Shown in pieces: positions 15,054 through 24,244 of a DNA stretch of 64,000 nucleotides. Origin of the DNA: Bacteroidota bacterium. GTDB taxonomy: Bacteria > Bacteroidota > Bacteroidia > Cytophagales > Cyclobacteriaceae. Location of the stretch: contig JACOSO010000085.1 of the NCBI GenBank assembly GCA_016178785.1, positions 62,001 through 126,000 of the forward strand. The letters are read 5' to 3'. Under the pieces are notes generated by a model. The model was not told the origin of the DNA. It made no database searches and saw only the letters and a program-made list of their open reading frames with translations. Both the position numbers and the translations under genes were made by a program. The first letter of the stretch is position 1; every line of letters starts with the position of its first letter.

Positions 15054-16754
15054 ATGACACTGGATTCTCTTAACATCAACCACAAAGCAAAAAAGCAAAA
15101 TACCTTCGATGCTATTGTTATTGGGTCGGGCATCAGCGGGGGCTGGGCTGTCAAGGAGCTTTGTGAAAAAGGGTTGAAAGTATTGATGCTCGAAAGGGGC
15201 TCGAACGTGGTTCATCCGAATTATCTGACAGCAACAAAAGATCCGTGGGAATTCAAATACAAATTCAACTTAACAATTGAAGACAAAGAAAAGCATCATG
15301 TGCAGAGCAGGCACTGGTCGTTTCGCGAAGATAACAAGCACTATTACATCAATGACCTGGAAAACCCTTACGATGAGACGAAACGATTTGATTGGATCAG
15401 GGGGGACATTGTCGGAGGGAGGTCCTTACTGTGGTCGCGTGCTTGCTATCGTTGGAGTGATCTCGACTTTGAAGCCAACTTAAAAGAAGGCATCGCCATT
15501 GACTGGCCAATCCGGTACAAAGACATAGCGCCATGGTATGATTATGTAGAGTCATTTATTGGTGTGAGCGGGCAACATGATGGGATTCCTCATTTACCTG
15601 ACGGAAATTTTCTTCCACCGTTTGAAATGAATTGCGTTGAGAAAGATTTCAAAAGCAAAATTGAAAATCATTTTCACGACCGAAAAGTTATTATTGGAAG
15701 AACGGCTAACCTCACGCAGGCGGTGAAAGGTCGAGGACAATGCCAGGCGCGCGATCTATGTCATCGCGGTTGCCCGTATGGCGCTTACTTCAGCACGAAT
15801 GCCAGCACTATGCCGGCTGCTTTTGCAACAGGCAATCTCACCCTGCGGCCACACTCGCTCGTAAACAAGGTGCTGTATAATGAGCAAAAACAGAAAGCGT
15901 CTGGTGTGGAAATTATCGACACAGAAACCAATGAGGCGATCGAGTTTTATGCACGATTGATTTTTATCAATGCTGCTACTGTTGGCACGGCATCAATTCT
16001 GCTGAATTCTATTTCTCCCCGTTTTCCAAATGGCCTTGGCAACGACAGTGATCAGGTAGGGCGCAATCTCATGGATCACCACAAAGGACTTTACGCAACA
16101 GCAAATGTGGAGGGCTATGAAGACTCTTATTATTACGGACGCAGACCAACGAGCATTTATATCCCACGTTTCAGAAACGTAAAAAAGAAAGACACTGATT
16201 TTCTTCGCGGATATAATATTGGTGGTGGTGCTTATCGCAAGAAGCAAAATGACAGCAGTGAAATCGGTGCACCACTTAAACAAGTGATGTCCGTGCCGGG
16301 TGGCTGGCAAATGAGCCTCTATGCTTTTGGCGAGTGCCTGCCTTATGCCGATAACAGAGTGACTTTGAATCACGGTAAAAAAGATAAATGGGGCCGGCCG
16401 GCAATAACCCTCGATTGCGAATTCAAGGAAAATGAGCGATCGATGAACAAAGATATCAGCGACACAGCGCAAGAAATTCTCGAAGCCGCAGGGTTTAAAG
16501 ACCTTAATGTACGAAACACCATTTCATTTCCTGGAAATGCAAACCATGAAATGGGCACTGCGCGAATGGGCAGAGACCCGAAGGCAGCCGTACTCAACGC
16601 CTTCAACCAAATGCACGGAGTAAAAAATGTGTTCGTCACTGATGGCTCGTGCATGACCTCAAGTTCGTGTGTCAATCCATCGCTTACTTACATGGCACTG
16701 ACCGCTCGCGCCTGTGATTATGCGGTAAAAGAAATGAACAAGTTGAATATTTGA
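15054..16754 (+). CDS. GMC family FAD-dependent oxidoreductase
   Basis: Flavoprotein dehydrogenase of 566 aa acting on an alcohol or sugar; the substrate is unknown. The FAD-binding Rossmann motif VIGSGISGGWAVKELCEKG lies at 22-40 with the acidic LERG end at 46-49. The GMC C-terminal domain contains NHEMGTARMG and ends with the second FAD contact near VTDGSCMTSSSCVNPSLTY. Three cysteines, C230, C236 and C240 (CQARDLCHRGCPYGA), recall the iron-sulfur-type cysteine motif of membrane-linked gluconate/fructose/glucose dehydrogenase large subunits. No small subunit or cytochrome partner is adjacent. No signal peptide is seen. Confidence 0.88.
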   Translation: MTLDSLNINHKAKKQNTFDAIVIGSGISGGWAVKELCEKGLKVLMLERGSNVVHPNYLTATKDPWEFKYKFNLTIEDKEKHHVQSRHWSFREDNKHYYINDLENPYDETKRFDWIRGDIVGGRSLLWSRACYRWSDLDFEANLKEGIAIDWPIRYKDIAPWYDYVESFIGVSGQHDGIPHLPDGNFLPPFEMNCVEKDFKSKIENHFHDRKVIIGRTANLTQAVKGRGQCQARDLCHRGCPYGAYFSTNASTMPAAFATGNLTLRPHSLVNKVLYNEQKQKASGVEIIDTETNEAIEFYARLIFINAATVGTASILLNSISPRFPNGLGNDSDQVGRNLMDHHKGLYATANVEGYEDSYYYGRRPTSIYIPRFRNVKKKDTDFLRGYNIGGGAYRKKQNDSSEIGAPLKQVMSVPGGWQMSLYAFGECLPYADNRVTLNHGKKDKWGRPAITLDCEFKENERSMNKDISDTAQEILEAAGFKDLNVRNTISFPGNANHEMGTARMGRDPKAAVLNAFNQMHGVKNVFVTDGSCMTSSSCVNPSLTYMALTARACDYAVKEMNKLNI

Positions 16755-16856
16755 GACCGCGCTCTTAGCCTGTTTCTTTTAATTTGTTCAATTATTTCCC
16801 GCTTCTTGTAAGAATCCATTCCTTTATTAGTACTAATAGTCAAATAATCAATCGAA

Positions 16857-17363
16857 GTGACTGAAAAGGAACAGCAACATATTTTTGAAACCTGGCTTGG
16901 TCAGTATAAAGCACTGATCTTTAAAATAGTCCGGGCTTATGCATATACATCTATGGATCAGGATGACCTTTTTCAGGAGATCATCATTCAGGTATGGCAC
17001 TCCATTCCCGCTTTCCGTAAAGAATCTTCAGTCATTACATGGTTGTATCGTGTATCGCTTAATACTGCTATTAAATGGACAAGAAAAGAACGAAAACATT
17101 ATCAGGATGAAACCCTCGACAACGTTCAGCACATTTTACAAGAGAGTAAGTCAATTGACGAGCGGCTGACTTGGCTTTACGAAGAAATTTATAAACTCGA
17201 TGAAATCGATCGCTCTATCACTTTGCTATTGTTGGATGGGTTCAGTTACAAAGAGATGTCTGCCATTCTTGGCATCACCGAATCCAATGTGGGCGTTAAA
17301 ATCAATCGCGTCAAAAAACTACTGATCACCAAATCAAAAAAATATGATTACCATGGAATTTGA
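16857..17363 (+). CDS. ECF-type RNA polymerase sigma factor
   Basis: Alternative sigma factor of 168 aa, starting at GTG. Region 2 covers about 10-75 (DQDDLFQEIIIQVWHSI, TWLYRVSLNTAI), and region 4 covers about 110-160 (LLLDGFSYKEMSAILGITESNVGVKINRVKK, helix-turn-helix). It overlaps the next gene by 20 bases, a typical sigma/membrane-partner pair of Bacteroidota. Target genes are unknown. The small secreted protein and GH172 gene downstream are plausible neighbours but not proven targets. Confidence 0.9.
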   Translation: MTEKEQQHIFETWLGQYKALIFKIVRAYAYTSMDQDDLFQEIIIQVWHSIPAFRKESSVITWLYRVSLNTAIKWTRKERKHYQDETLDNVQHILQESKSIDERLTWLYEEIYKLDEIDRSITLLLLDGFSYKEMSAILGITESNVGVKINRVKKLLITKSKKYDYHGI

Positions 17364-17916
17364 AGAACTGCAACAAATCTGGGATTCACAAAACAATCGA
17401 CCTCTCTATGCCATCAATGAGGAGGCCCTGCACAAACGCATCGAGTCAAAAAAGAATCAGGTTCGACATATTACGAATATCAGTGAGCTACTATTGATCA
17501 TTGTCAATATCGGTTCGGGCAGCTTAATTCTTGGTATGAATTTTTCAGGCCAAATTTTTATGTACCTATTGGCCGCCTGGATGTTTGTGACCGCATTGTA
17601 TGTCCTCATCAGCCGAATAAAAAGAATAAAAGGGAACAATCGCTTTGACCGGTCTATGCGTGGTGATCTCACTCAAGCCATTTCAGTGGCAACTTACCAG
17701 GTGCGTCTTTCTCAACTCATGCGGTGGAACATTATTCCCATTGGAACCCTTATACTTCTTGGAGTTTGGGATGGTGGAAAGTCGGTTTGGGTAGCCGTGG
17801 GCTTAGTGGTCTTTTTTGCCATAGCCTACTTAGCGGGAGGATGGGAGCATAGCATTTACAAGTCCAAAAAACGTGAACTTGAAATCTTACAAGACAAATT
17901 AGAAAAAGAGAATTAA
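17344..17916 (+). CDS. membrane protein partner of the ECF sigma factor (putative anti-sigma)
   Basis: 190 aa, beginning with a short cytoplasmic segment (EFEELQQIWDSQNN) that I recognise as recurring in Bacteroidota proteins encoded just after ECF sigma genes. Four hydrophobic segments lie at about 50-66, 68-88, 132-147 and 149-168, and the C terminus is charged and helical. The coding overlap with the sigma gene suggests coupled translation. A second ATG at 17353 is also possible. Anti-sigma activity is inferred from position; no zinc-binding anti-sigma motif is present. Confidence 0.7.
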   Translation: MITMEFEELQQIWDSQNNRPLYAINEEALHKRIESKKNQVRHITNISELLLIIVNIGSGSLILGMNFSGQIFMYLLAAWMFVTALYVLISRIKRIKGNNRFDRSMRGDLTQAISVATYQVRLSQLMRWNIIPIGTLILLGVWDGGKSVWVAVGLVVFFAIAYLAGGWEHSIYKSKKRELEILQDKLEKEN

Positions 17917-18049
17917 GGACGATACACCCGTTCTTGAGCTAATCACCAAAACAAAATCTCTCTTGAATTTTTTGGATAGAAATATTCATGAGAGAGGTGC
18001 GTTCAATTTTAAAACTGAAAAACTTATAACCAACTAAAACCATAAAAAA

Positions 18050-18427
18050 ATGAAAACACTTGCGCAAATGATCGTTCTGATTTTGATGTCCTCTACACTG
18101 TATGGTCAAGATATCAAAGGTCAATGGAACGGGGTAATCAATATTCAGGGATCTGATTACAGAATTGTTTTTCACATTTCTAAAACTGATAAACAATACA
18201 AGGCGACATTGGATAGTCCTGATCAGAATGCAACCGGCATTCCTGTAACGACTGTAAGTTTAAATAATCCAAACGTGAAGTTCGAGATTTCAAACATCGG
18301 AATGGTTTATGAAGGCATCCTGTCGGATAATAGTATCACAGGTAAATGGACGCAAGCCGGCCAGGCTTTTCCACTTGTCTTATTGAAAACTGAAAATCTT
18401 CTTGATGAAAACAATAAAAAGAAATAA
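18050..18427 (+). CDS. small secreted lipocalin-like domain protein
   Basis: 125-aa exported protein with a signal peptide (about 1-19, ending LYGQ). The mature part (DIKGQWNG, YKATLDSPDQNATGIPV, EISNIGMVYEGIL, ITGKWTQAGQAFPL) matches the beta-sheet domain often found before the catalytic domain of exported alpha/beta hydrolases in Bacteroidota. Here it stands alone, with no hydrolase following. It may bind a ligand or be a domain orphaned from a larger gene. Catalytic activity is unlikely. Confidence 0.7.
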   Translation: MKTLAQMIVLILMSSTLYGQDIKGQWNGVINIQGSDYRIVFHISKTDKQYKATLDSPDQNATGIPVTTVSLNNPNVKFEISNIGMVYEGILSDNSITGKWTQAGQAFPLVLLKTENLLDENNKKK

Positions 18428-18463
18428 GTACACAGTTTGAAAACCAAACGTTCATTTTAATTC

Positions 18464-18494
18464 TTGAGTTAGAATTTAAATTTTGGTAGCTTGT
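18464..18494 (+). promoter_or_regulatory. candidate promoter for the GH172 gene
   Basis: TTG (18464-18466), a 20-base spacer, then TAGCTTGT (18487-18494), which resembles the -7 consensus TAnnTTTG with two mismatches. It lies about 20 bases before the ATG of the GH172 gene. Confidence 0.3.
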
Positions 18495-18512
18495 TTAGCC
18501 TAATTTATTGTC

Positions 18513-19670
18513 ATGAAAAAGCTAACAACCATAATCGCATTCACTTTCTGTTTTCATTTTGGTTTCAGTCAAAGCTTCAACGGACTGGGCGTAGGTATTG
18601 ACAATCTTTATCGTCTTTCTAAGGCTAAATCGAGATCAATAAGTGCGGAAAATCCTACCGGTGAAAAGGGGAGAGGAGGAATGGCCAAAGACGGAGTTGC
18701 TTCCGGTCCTGCAAAAGAATTAGGACAAGGCTGGAAAGTGAATCCCTATGTTGTCATCGAACCTGGCAAAACACTAACGCTGGCGGAAATCACGGGTCCT
18801 GGAGCCGTTCAACACATCTGGCTCACACCTACAGGCATTTGGCGTTTCTCGATTTTACGAATGTATTGGGATGATGAATCACAGCCTTCGGTAGAAGTGC
18901 CTCTTGGAGATTTTTTTGGAATGGGATGGAATGAATATTCTCCGCTCAATTCTATTGCAGTTTGTGTAAATCCGGGGAGCGCTTTCAATAGTTATTGGGT
19001 TATGCCTTTCCGTAAAAAATGTAAAATCACCATCGAGAATATCAACACGGAGAAAGTGACCATCTTCTACCAGGTGGATTACGCACTCACTGATGTGCCC
19101 GATGATGCTGCCTATTTTCATGCGCAATTCAAAAGAACCAACCCGGTGAAATACAAGGATGTTTACACGATCGTAGACAATATTTCTGGTCGGGGGCATT
19201 ACGTGGGCACGTATTTGGCATGGAGCGTGCACAACAACGGATGGTGGGGTGAAGGAGAAATAAAATTCTATATTGATGGCGACAAAGAATTCCCGACTAT
19301 CAATGGCACGGGAACTGAAGATTATTTTTGCGGGTCGTATGATTTTGATACGCGCAAGAAAATCAGTGACGGAGTCTCAGTGATAAATTATACTGAGTTT
19401 TCAACGCCTTACAGCGGACTTCATCAAGTTCTTCGAGGGGATGGACACTACAAAGTGATGCAACGATTCGGAATGTATCGTTGGCATATTACCGATCCCA
19501 TTCGGTTCGAACAGGATTTGAGAGTTACAATCCAGGATTTAGGATGGCGATATGACGGACGTTATCTTCCCCAGCAATCAGATATTTCTTCGGTTGCGTT
19601 TTGGTATCAGACAGAACCACATCATTCATTTCCAAAACTTCCCTCAAAAGATGAATTAGAAGTTAACTAA
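18513..19670 (+). CDS. glycoside hydrolase family 172 (DUF2961) protein
   Basis: Exported 385-aa protein with a signal peptide (about 1-19, ending GFSQ). The sequence NGLGVGIDNLYRLSKAKSRS, the LAEITGPGAVQHIWLT strand, NGTGTEDYFCGSYDF and the YRWHITDPIRFEQDLRVTIQ segment are characteristic of the DUF2961 family, now GH172, whose characterised members act on fructofuranosides and arabinofuranosides. Its likely task is trimming an exogenous furanose-containing glycan in the periplasm. No SusC/SusD pair is nearby. The substrate is unknown. Confidence 0.87.
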   Translation: MKKLTTIIAFTFCFHFGFSQSFNGLGVGIDNLYRLSKAKSRSISAENPTGEKGRGGMAKDGVASGPAKELGQGWKVNPYVVIEPGKTLTLAEITGPGAVQHIWLTPTGIWRFSILRMYWDDESQPSVEVPLGDFFGMGWNEYSPLNSIAVCVNPGSAFNSYWVMPFRKKCKITIENINTEKVTIFYQVDYALTDVPDDAAYFHAQFKRTNPVKYKDVYTIVDNISGRGHYVGTYLAWSVHNNGWWGEGEIKFYIDGDKEFPTINGTGTEDYFCGSYDFDTRKKISDGVSVINYTEFSTPYSGLHQVLRGDGHYKVMQRFGMYRWHITDPIRFEQDLRVTIQDLGWRYDGRYLPQQSDISSVAFWYQTEPHHSFPKLPSKDELEVN

Positions 19671-19680
19671 CACCGCAATC

Positions 19681-20385
19681 ATGAAAACCGCATTAATCAC
19701 CGGAGGAAATAAAGGAATCGGTTATGCTATAGCTGAGATCCTTATTCGCGAAGATTGGAAAGTTGCTATAACTGGCCGCAAGGCAAAAGATGTAGAGGAA
19801 GCCGTGAAGAAATTGAATGCGATCAAGAACAGTAATGCTATTGGTTTTGTGGCTGACGTTCGAAATTTTGATCAGCAGAAAGAGGCCGTAGAAAAAATGC
19901 TTCGTACGTTCGGTCAACTGGATGCGCTTATAGCAAATGCGGGTGTTGGTTTCTTTGGTTCAATCGAGACGCTCGAACCCAAACACTGGCACGATACGAT
20001 TGACACGAATTTGACAGGGGTATTTTACAGTATCAAAGCATGTTATGAAGCTTTGAAGAAATCAAAGGGCTACATTATTACGATGGGAAGTTTGGCAGGT
20101 GCAAATTTCTTTGCCGGAGGAAGTTCATACAATGCCAGTAAGTTTGGACTTCTGGGCTTTACTCAGGCTGTAATGTTGGATGCACGTGCTCATCAAATAA
20201 AAGTGAGTACAATCATGCCTGGTTCGGTAGCTACTAATTTCAACGACCATAACCCCAATGAACAAGACGCATGGAAGATTCAACCGGAAGATATTGGTAA
20301 ACTCGTTTTTGATTTGCTTACAATGAATCCACGCACTTTGCCGAGTAAGATTGAAGTGAGGCCATCGTTGCCTCCCGGAAAATAA
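19681..20385 (+). CDS. short-chain dehydrogenase/reductase
   Basis: Classical SDR of 234 aa. The cofactor motif TGGNKGIG is at 7-14, NAGVG follows the fourth strand, and the catalytic Ser (in MGSLAG) and YNASK are present. R33 in ITGRKAK suggests NADP preference. The gene follows the GH172 gene by 10 bases and may be co-transcribed with it. The substrate is unknown: 3-ketoacyl-ACP reductase-like by family, but not specific. Confidence 0.88.
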   Translation: MKTALITGGNKGIGYAIAEILIREDWKVAITGRKAKDVEEAVKKLNAIKNSNAIGFVADVRNFDQQKEAVEKMLRTFGQLDALIANAGVGFFGSIETLEPKHWHDTIDTNLTGVFYSIKACYEALKKSKGYIITMGSLAGANFFAGGSSYNASKFGLLGFTQAVMLDARAHQIKVSTIMPGSVATNFNDHNPNEQDAWKIQPEDIGKLVFDLLTMNPRTLPSKIEVRPSLPPGK

Positions 20386-20425
20386 TTTAATTTAAAAGGG
20401 TGCGGTGAATCTATTCGCGCAATCT

Positions 20426-20884
20426 TTACTCGATGTTGATTCGATAGACGTCCGTTTTGTTGCGCGTAATATTCTTTACCAGGAAACCACCGGGCTGAGG
20501 AATTTCCTCGACTAAGTCAAACATTGTACAAGACTTTGGAAGGGCCGAGAAGATGAGCAAAAAGGAATACATTCCTCTATCGGGCACCATCGTCCACTGA
20601 GGAGCATACGAAATGTTTTCAGCGTGAATAAGCTGTGACTGCCCTGAAGAATGACAATCTTTTAGCACCGTGGTTTTCCAAATGCGGATAAGCATACCAG
20701 GCGTTGGAATGGGAAACTCGCAATGAACATATACATAAGAGTCTTCCAAAATATCTGGATCAATGGAAGCTAGCGTGTCAACACCTACGAGAATTTTTTT
20801 CTCAGGTGTCAATGTGTGGCTCGACTGAGGTAAGTGGTGGATCATTCTGTTGACAAAGTTATTGCTGAAATAGGAAATGATCAA
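20426..20884 (-). CDS. hypothetical protein
   Basis: A 152-aa protein that I do not assign to a family. The N-terminal part (about 20-110) looks like beta-strand sequence with VYVHCEFPIPTPGMLIRIW and SYAPQWTMVPDRGMYSFLLI. The C terminus (ALPKSCTMFDLVEEI, NITRNKTDVYRINIE) resembles short C-terminal strands in other Bacteroidota hypotheticals. No signal peptide or membrane segment is evident. The start could instead be the Met at residue 13. It is convergent with the SDR gene. Confidence 0.6.
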   Translation of the reverse strand: MIISYFSNNFVNRMIHHLPQSSHTLTPEKKILVGVDTLASIDPDILEDSYVYVHCEFPIPTPGMLIRIWKTTVLKDCHSSGQSQLIHAENISYAPQWTMVPDRGMYSFLLIFSALPKSCTMFDLVEEIPQPGGFLVKNITRNKTDVYRINIE

Positions 20885-20941
20885 ATAGGTGTATACTAAA
20901 AACGAGGCTATTTAACCGTCTTACCGTTCAACACTCCAAGC

Positions 20942-20971
20942 TTGTTAGATTCGATATGGATTTTATCTTTG
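20942..20971 (+). promoter_or_regulatory. promoter of the oligopeptidase gene
   Basis: TTG (20942-20944), a 19-base spacer, then TATCTTTG (20964-20971): an exact match to the Bacteroidota TTG-N19-TAnnTTTG arrangement, 20 bases before the ATG. Confidence 0.6.
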
Positions 20972-20991
20972 ATGCATAACCATCTGTCTCC

Positions 20992-23139
20992 ATGAAAAAA
21001 TTAGCTTTGTTTATTTTGTCATCAGCCCTCTTGGTTGCCTGCTCACCAAAGACATCTGAGACAAATGAAGATGTAAAACCGCCTGTTGCTGAAAAGGTCG
21101 AGCACAAGTTGCGCAATGATCGCAACGATAATTACTATTGGATGAAACTTACCGAGCAACAAAAAACTGCCAAGGTCAAAGATGAGCAAACGCAGAAAGT
21201 GCTCAACTACCTGAATGCAGAGAACGATTACCTCAAGACCAAGATGGAGCACACTGAGGACTTGCAAGAAAAAATTTACAAAGAAATAATTGATCGCATA
21301 AAACAGACTGATGAATCGGTGCCTTACCGGGACAATGGATACTGGTATTACAATCGGTTCGAAGAAGGAAAGGAGTATCCTATTTATTGCAGGAAAAAAG
21401 GCTCGATGGATGCCAAAGAAGAAATCCTCCTCAATGTAAATGAGATGGCCAAAGGCCACAACTATTATTCGATTACCGGTCTGGCTGTAAGTGAAGATAA
21501 AAACTTGCTGGCATATTCAGAGGACAGTGTAAGCAGAAGAAGATACACCGTGTATGTGAAAGATTTGAGCACAGGTAAAATTGTTGGTACTCCAATTCCC
21601 AATACCACAGGCGGGGTTACTTGGGCGAATGACAATAAAACATTTTTCTATACTCGAAAGGATTCTGTCACACTTCGCACACGTTGGATTGTAAAACACA
21701 AGCTGGGTGAAGATCCCTCAAAAGATCGGCCTGTATTCGAAGAAAAGGACGAAACTTTCTATACCGGAATAGACAAAACCAAGTCAAAGAAGTATTTAGT
21801 AATCTGGTCGGGCAGCACACTAACAAACGACTATCAAATATTGAATGCCAATACACCTGATGGCAAATGGCAAAACTTCAGCCCGCGCGAACATGGATTA
21901 GAATACTCAATCGATCATTATCAGGATAAATTTTATGTGGTTACCAATTGGGATGCACAAAACTTCCGGCTGATGGAAACACCAGATACAAAAACAGTAA
22001 AGATCAATTGGAAGGAAAAGATTGCGCATCGAAAAGACACTTTGCTGCAAGGCATTGAGATATTTAAAGACTATTTAGTATTGAACGAACGTGCCAAAGC
22101 GAATAAGTTGATGAGAGTTATTGACCAAACTACAGGCAAAAAACATTACCTCGATTTTGGAGAACCTGCCTACACCATTTATTCTTCCATAAACCTCGAG
22201 TTCAATACTGACTTGATCCGATACAGTTATACATCAATGACAACACCTTTCTCTACACTTGACTACAATATGAAAACGCGCGAGCGAAAATTATTGAAGC
22301 AGCAGGAAATTGTTGGCGGCTACAATTCAGCAGAATACCAAACTGAACGCCTATGGGCAACGGCTGATGATGGCACCGAGGTTCCGATGTCGATAGTCTA
22401 TAAGAAGGGAATTAAGAAAGAGGGTGGCAACCCAACTCTGCTGTATGGTTATGGATCATATGGGTCGAGCACAGATCCTACATTCTCGATCACTCGTTTA
22501 AGTCTTCTTAATCGTGGATTTGTCTTTGCAATTGCGCACGTCCGTGGTGGACAGGAAATGGGCCGTCAATGGTACGATGACGGCAAAATGTTTAAAAAGA
22601 AAAACACGTTCACCGATTTCATTGACTGTGCAGAATTTTTGATTTCAGAAAAATATACCAGCCCTGATAAATTATTTGCGCTGGGTGGAAGTGCTGGTGG
22701 TTTATTGATGGGCGCTGTGGTAAATATGAAGCCCGAGCTATTCAAAGGCGTTATTGCGAAAGTTCCTTTTGTTGATGTTGTTACTACTATGGAAGACGAA
22801 AGCATCCCGTTGACGACCGGAGAATTTGATGAATGGGGAAATCCCAAAAAACCAGAATCATATATGTATATGTTGAAGTACTCACCTTATGATCAGGTGA
22901 AGCCGCAGAACTACCCAAACATGTTAGTCACCACCGGCCTTCACGATAGCCAGGTTCAATACTGGGAACCTGCGAAGTGGGTGGCCAAGCTCCGCGAGAT
23001 GAAAACCGATAATAATACTCTATTACTTCGAACGAATATGGAAACAGGTCACGGAGGAACCACGGGTAGATTTAAAATTTACAGAGAGACCGCGCAAGAG
23101 TGGGCTTTCATTGTTGACTTGGCAGGTATTAAAAAATAA
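20992..23139 (+). CDS. S9 family peptidase, oligopeptidase B-like lipoprotein
   Basis: Serine oligopeptidase of 715 aa. The N terminus is a lipoprotein signal (LLVACSP, lipidated Cys17). A beta-propeller-type region covers about 60-430, followed by an alpha/beta-hydrolase domain: GYGSYGSSTDP, the nucleophile Ser567 in GGSAGG, VTTGLHDSQVQYWEP around the catalytic Asp, and His in METGHGGTTGR. This matches oligopeptidase B (PtrB), which cleaves after basic residues in short peptides. Lipid anchoring makes it envelope-bound rather than cytoplasmic like the enterobacterial enzyme. Confidence 0.93.
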   Translation: MKKLALFILSSALLVACSPKTSETNEDVKPPVAEKVEHKLRNDRNDNYYWMKLTEQQKTAKVKDEQTQKVLNYLNAENDYLKTKMEHTEDLQEKIYKEIIDRIKQTDESVPYRDNGYWYYNRFEEGKEYPIYCRKKGSMDAKEEILLNVNEMAKGHNYYSITGLAVSEDKNLLAYSEDSVSRRRYTVYVKDLSTGKIVGTPIPNTTGGVTWANDNKTFFYTRKDSVTLRTRWIVKHKLGEDPSKDRPVFEEKDETFYTGIDKTKSKKYLVIWSGSTLTNDYQILNANTPDGKWQNFSPREHGLEYSIDHYQDKFYVVTNWDAQNFRLMETPDTKTVKINWKEKIAHRKDTLLQGIEIFKDYLVLNERAKANKLMRVIDQTTGKKHYLDFGEPAYTIYSSINLEFNTDLIRYSYTSMTTPFSTLDYNMKTRERKLLKQQEIVGGYNSAEYQTERLWATADDGTEVPMSIVYKKGIKKEGGNPTLLYGYGSYGSSTDPTFSITRLSLLNRGFVFAIAHVRGGQEMGRQWYDDGKMFKKKNTFTDFIDCAEFLISEKYTSPDKLFALGGSAGGLLMGAVVNMKPELFKGVIAKVPFVDVVTTMEDESIPLTTGEFDEWGNPKKPESYMYMLKYSPYDQVKPQNYPNMLVTTGLHDSQVQYWEPAKWVAKLREMKTDNNTLLLRTNMETGHGGTTGRFKIYRETAQEWAFIVDLAGIKK

Positions 23140-23212
23140 TTCTTTTTTATGTCGAACCATCTAAGGCGATGGTATGTTGTAGCTTCATTAAAAAAACTAA
23201 ACATATTCTCAC

Positions 23213-23683
23213 ATGACCACACTCGACATTTGCCTGCTTCAATGGAATACGTACAACACCAGAATGCAAAAAGTATTTGAAACCATCTCAGACGAAAATT
23301 TCAATAAGCCCATTACATCCAATGGTAATTCGCCTTCCTGGATCATGGGCCACCTGGCCGACACTGATGATGCCTTGCTCGAACTTTTCGGGATTGGCAG
23401 TCGCAAACATCCTGAATTGAAAACGATATATCACCATGAGAAGGGGACAAACCAAACAGGCCATCTATCTAAAAGCGATTTGATGAACAAATGGAAATCC
23501 ATCACTGGCGAACTTGACAAAGCATTTAAATCATGGAGCGAAAGCGATTGGTTGAGCAGACATACAGCTGTGAGTGAAGAAGATTTCAAAAAAGAACCAC
23601 ACCGCAACAAACTTAATGTGATGTTATCGCGTGTCGGTCACAGGGCTTCCCACCTCGGGCAGATAGCGATGCAGTCAAAGTAA
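23213..23683 (+). CDS. DinB family protein
   Basis: Four-helix DinB/YfiT-like protein of 156 aa. Metal-binding histidines are visible at GHLADTDDALL (helix 2) and GHRASHLGQIAM (last helix). Families of this fold include thiol transferases and damage-induced proteins; the reaction here is unknown. It stands alone between the oligopeptidase and DUF2214 genes. Confidence 0.82.
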   Translation: MTTLDICLLQWNTYNTRMQKVFETISDENFNKPITSNGNSPSWIMGHLADTDDALLELFGIGSRKHPELKTIYHHEKGTNQTGHLSKSDLMNKWKSITGELDKAFKSWSESDWLSRHTAVSEEDFKKEPHRNKLNVMLSRVGHRASHLGQIAMQSK

Positions 23684-23792
23684 ATGACCCAAGATTTTTT
23701 CGTTGAGTAAACATAGTTGAGCGCGAAGATGACTTGCGTTAATTCGAAATTATGTTGAAGTTTCTGAAAAAAATTAACACAAAATCTAATTT

Positions 23793-24239
23793 ATGAATTT
23801 AGAAATCATCTTACGTTACGTTCACTTCATAAGTATTTTTACGATTGTTGGCACCCTGGCATCTGAGCATTTGATTTTAAAAAAAGAATTGAAACGCGCT
23901 GAAATAGGAAAGCTCGCCAGAATCGATATGGTTTACGGGCTTGCTGCAATGACTTTGCTAATAGTGGGATTGACTTTGTGGTTTGGTAGTGTGGGTAAAC
24001 CTGCAGTTTATTATACCAAGAACTGGATATTCCATACCAAGCTTACGTTGTTTCTGATAGTAGGATTACTTTCGATTTACCCAACCATATTCTTCGTCAA
24101 AAACAGGAAGGGAAATCCCGAAGAAATTGTTGCTATACCGAAAACAATTTTTATGATGTTGAGGATGGAACTGCTGCTGCTTTTCATCATTCCGATGTTG
24201 GCTGGACTGATGTCTCGGGGAATTGGGTTCTTCGGTTGA
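23793..24239 (+). CDS. DUF2214 family membrane protein
   Basis: 148-aa protein with four predicted membrane helices (about 5-23, 45-65, 78-100 and 118-140). The RYVHFISIFTIVGTLASEH start and RIDMVYGLAA match DUF2214 as I recall it. The conserved histidines H11, H25 and H80 hint at haem or metal contact, but the function is not known. Its stop is 5 bases from the convergent dienelactone hydrolase gene. Confidence 0.72.
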   Translation: MNLEIILRYVHFISIFTIVGTLASEHLILKKELKRAEIGKLARIDMVYGLAAMTLLIVGLTLWFGSVGKPAVYYTKNWIFHTKLTLFLIVGLLSIYPTIFFVKNRKGNPEEIVAIPKTIFMMLRMELLLLFIIPMLAGLMSRGIGFFG

Positions 24240-24244
24240 TCAGC

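Noticed and set aside
15993-16472. 159-codon antisense frame opposite the GMC gene
   Set aside because: Shadow of a strong conserved gene, with atypical composition and no recognisable domains.
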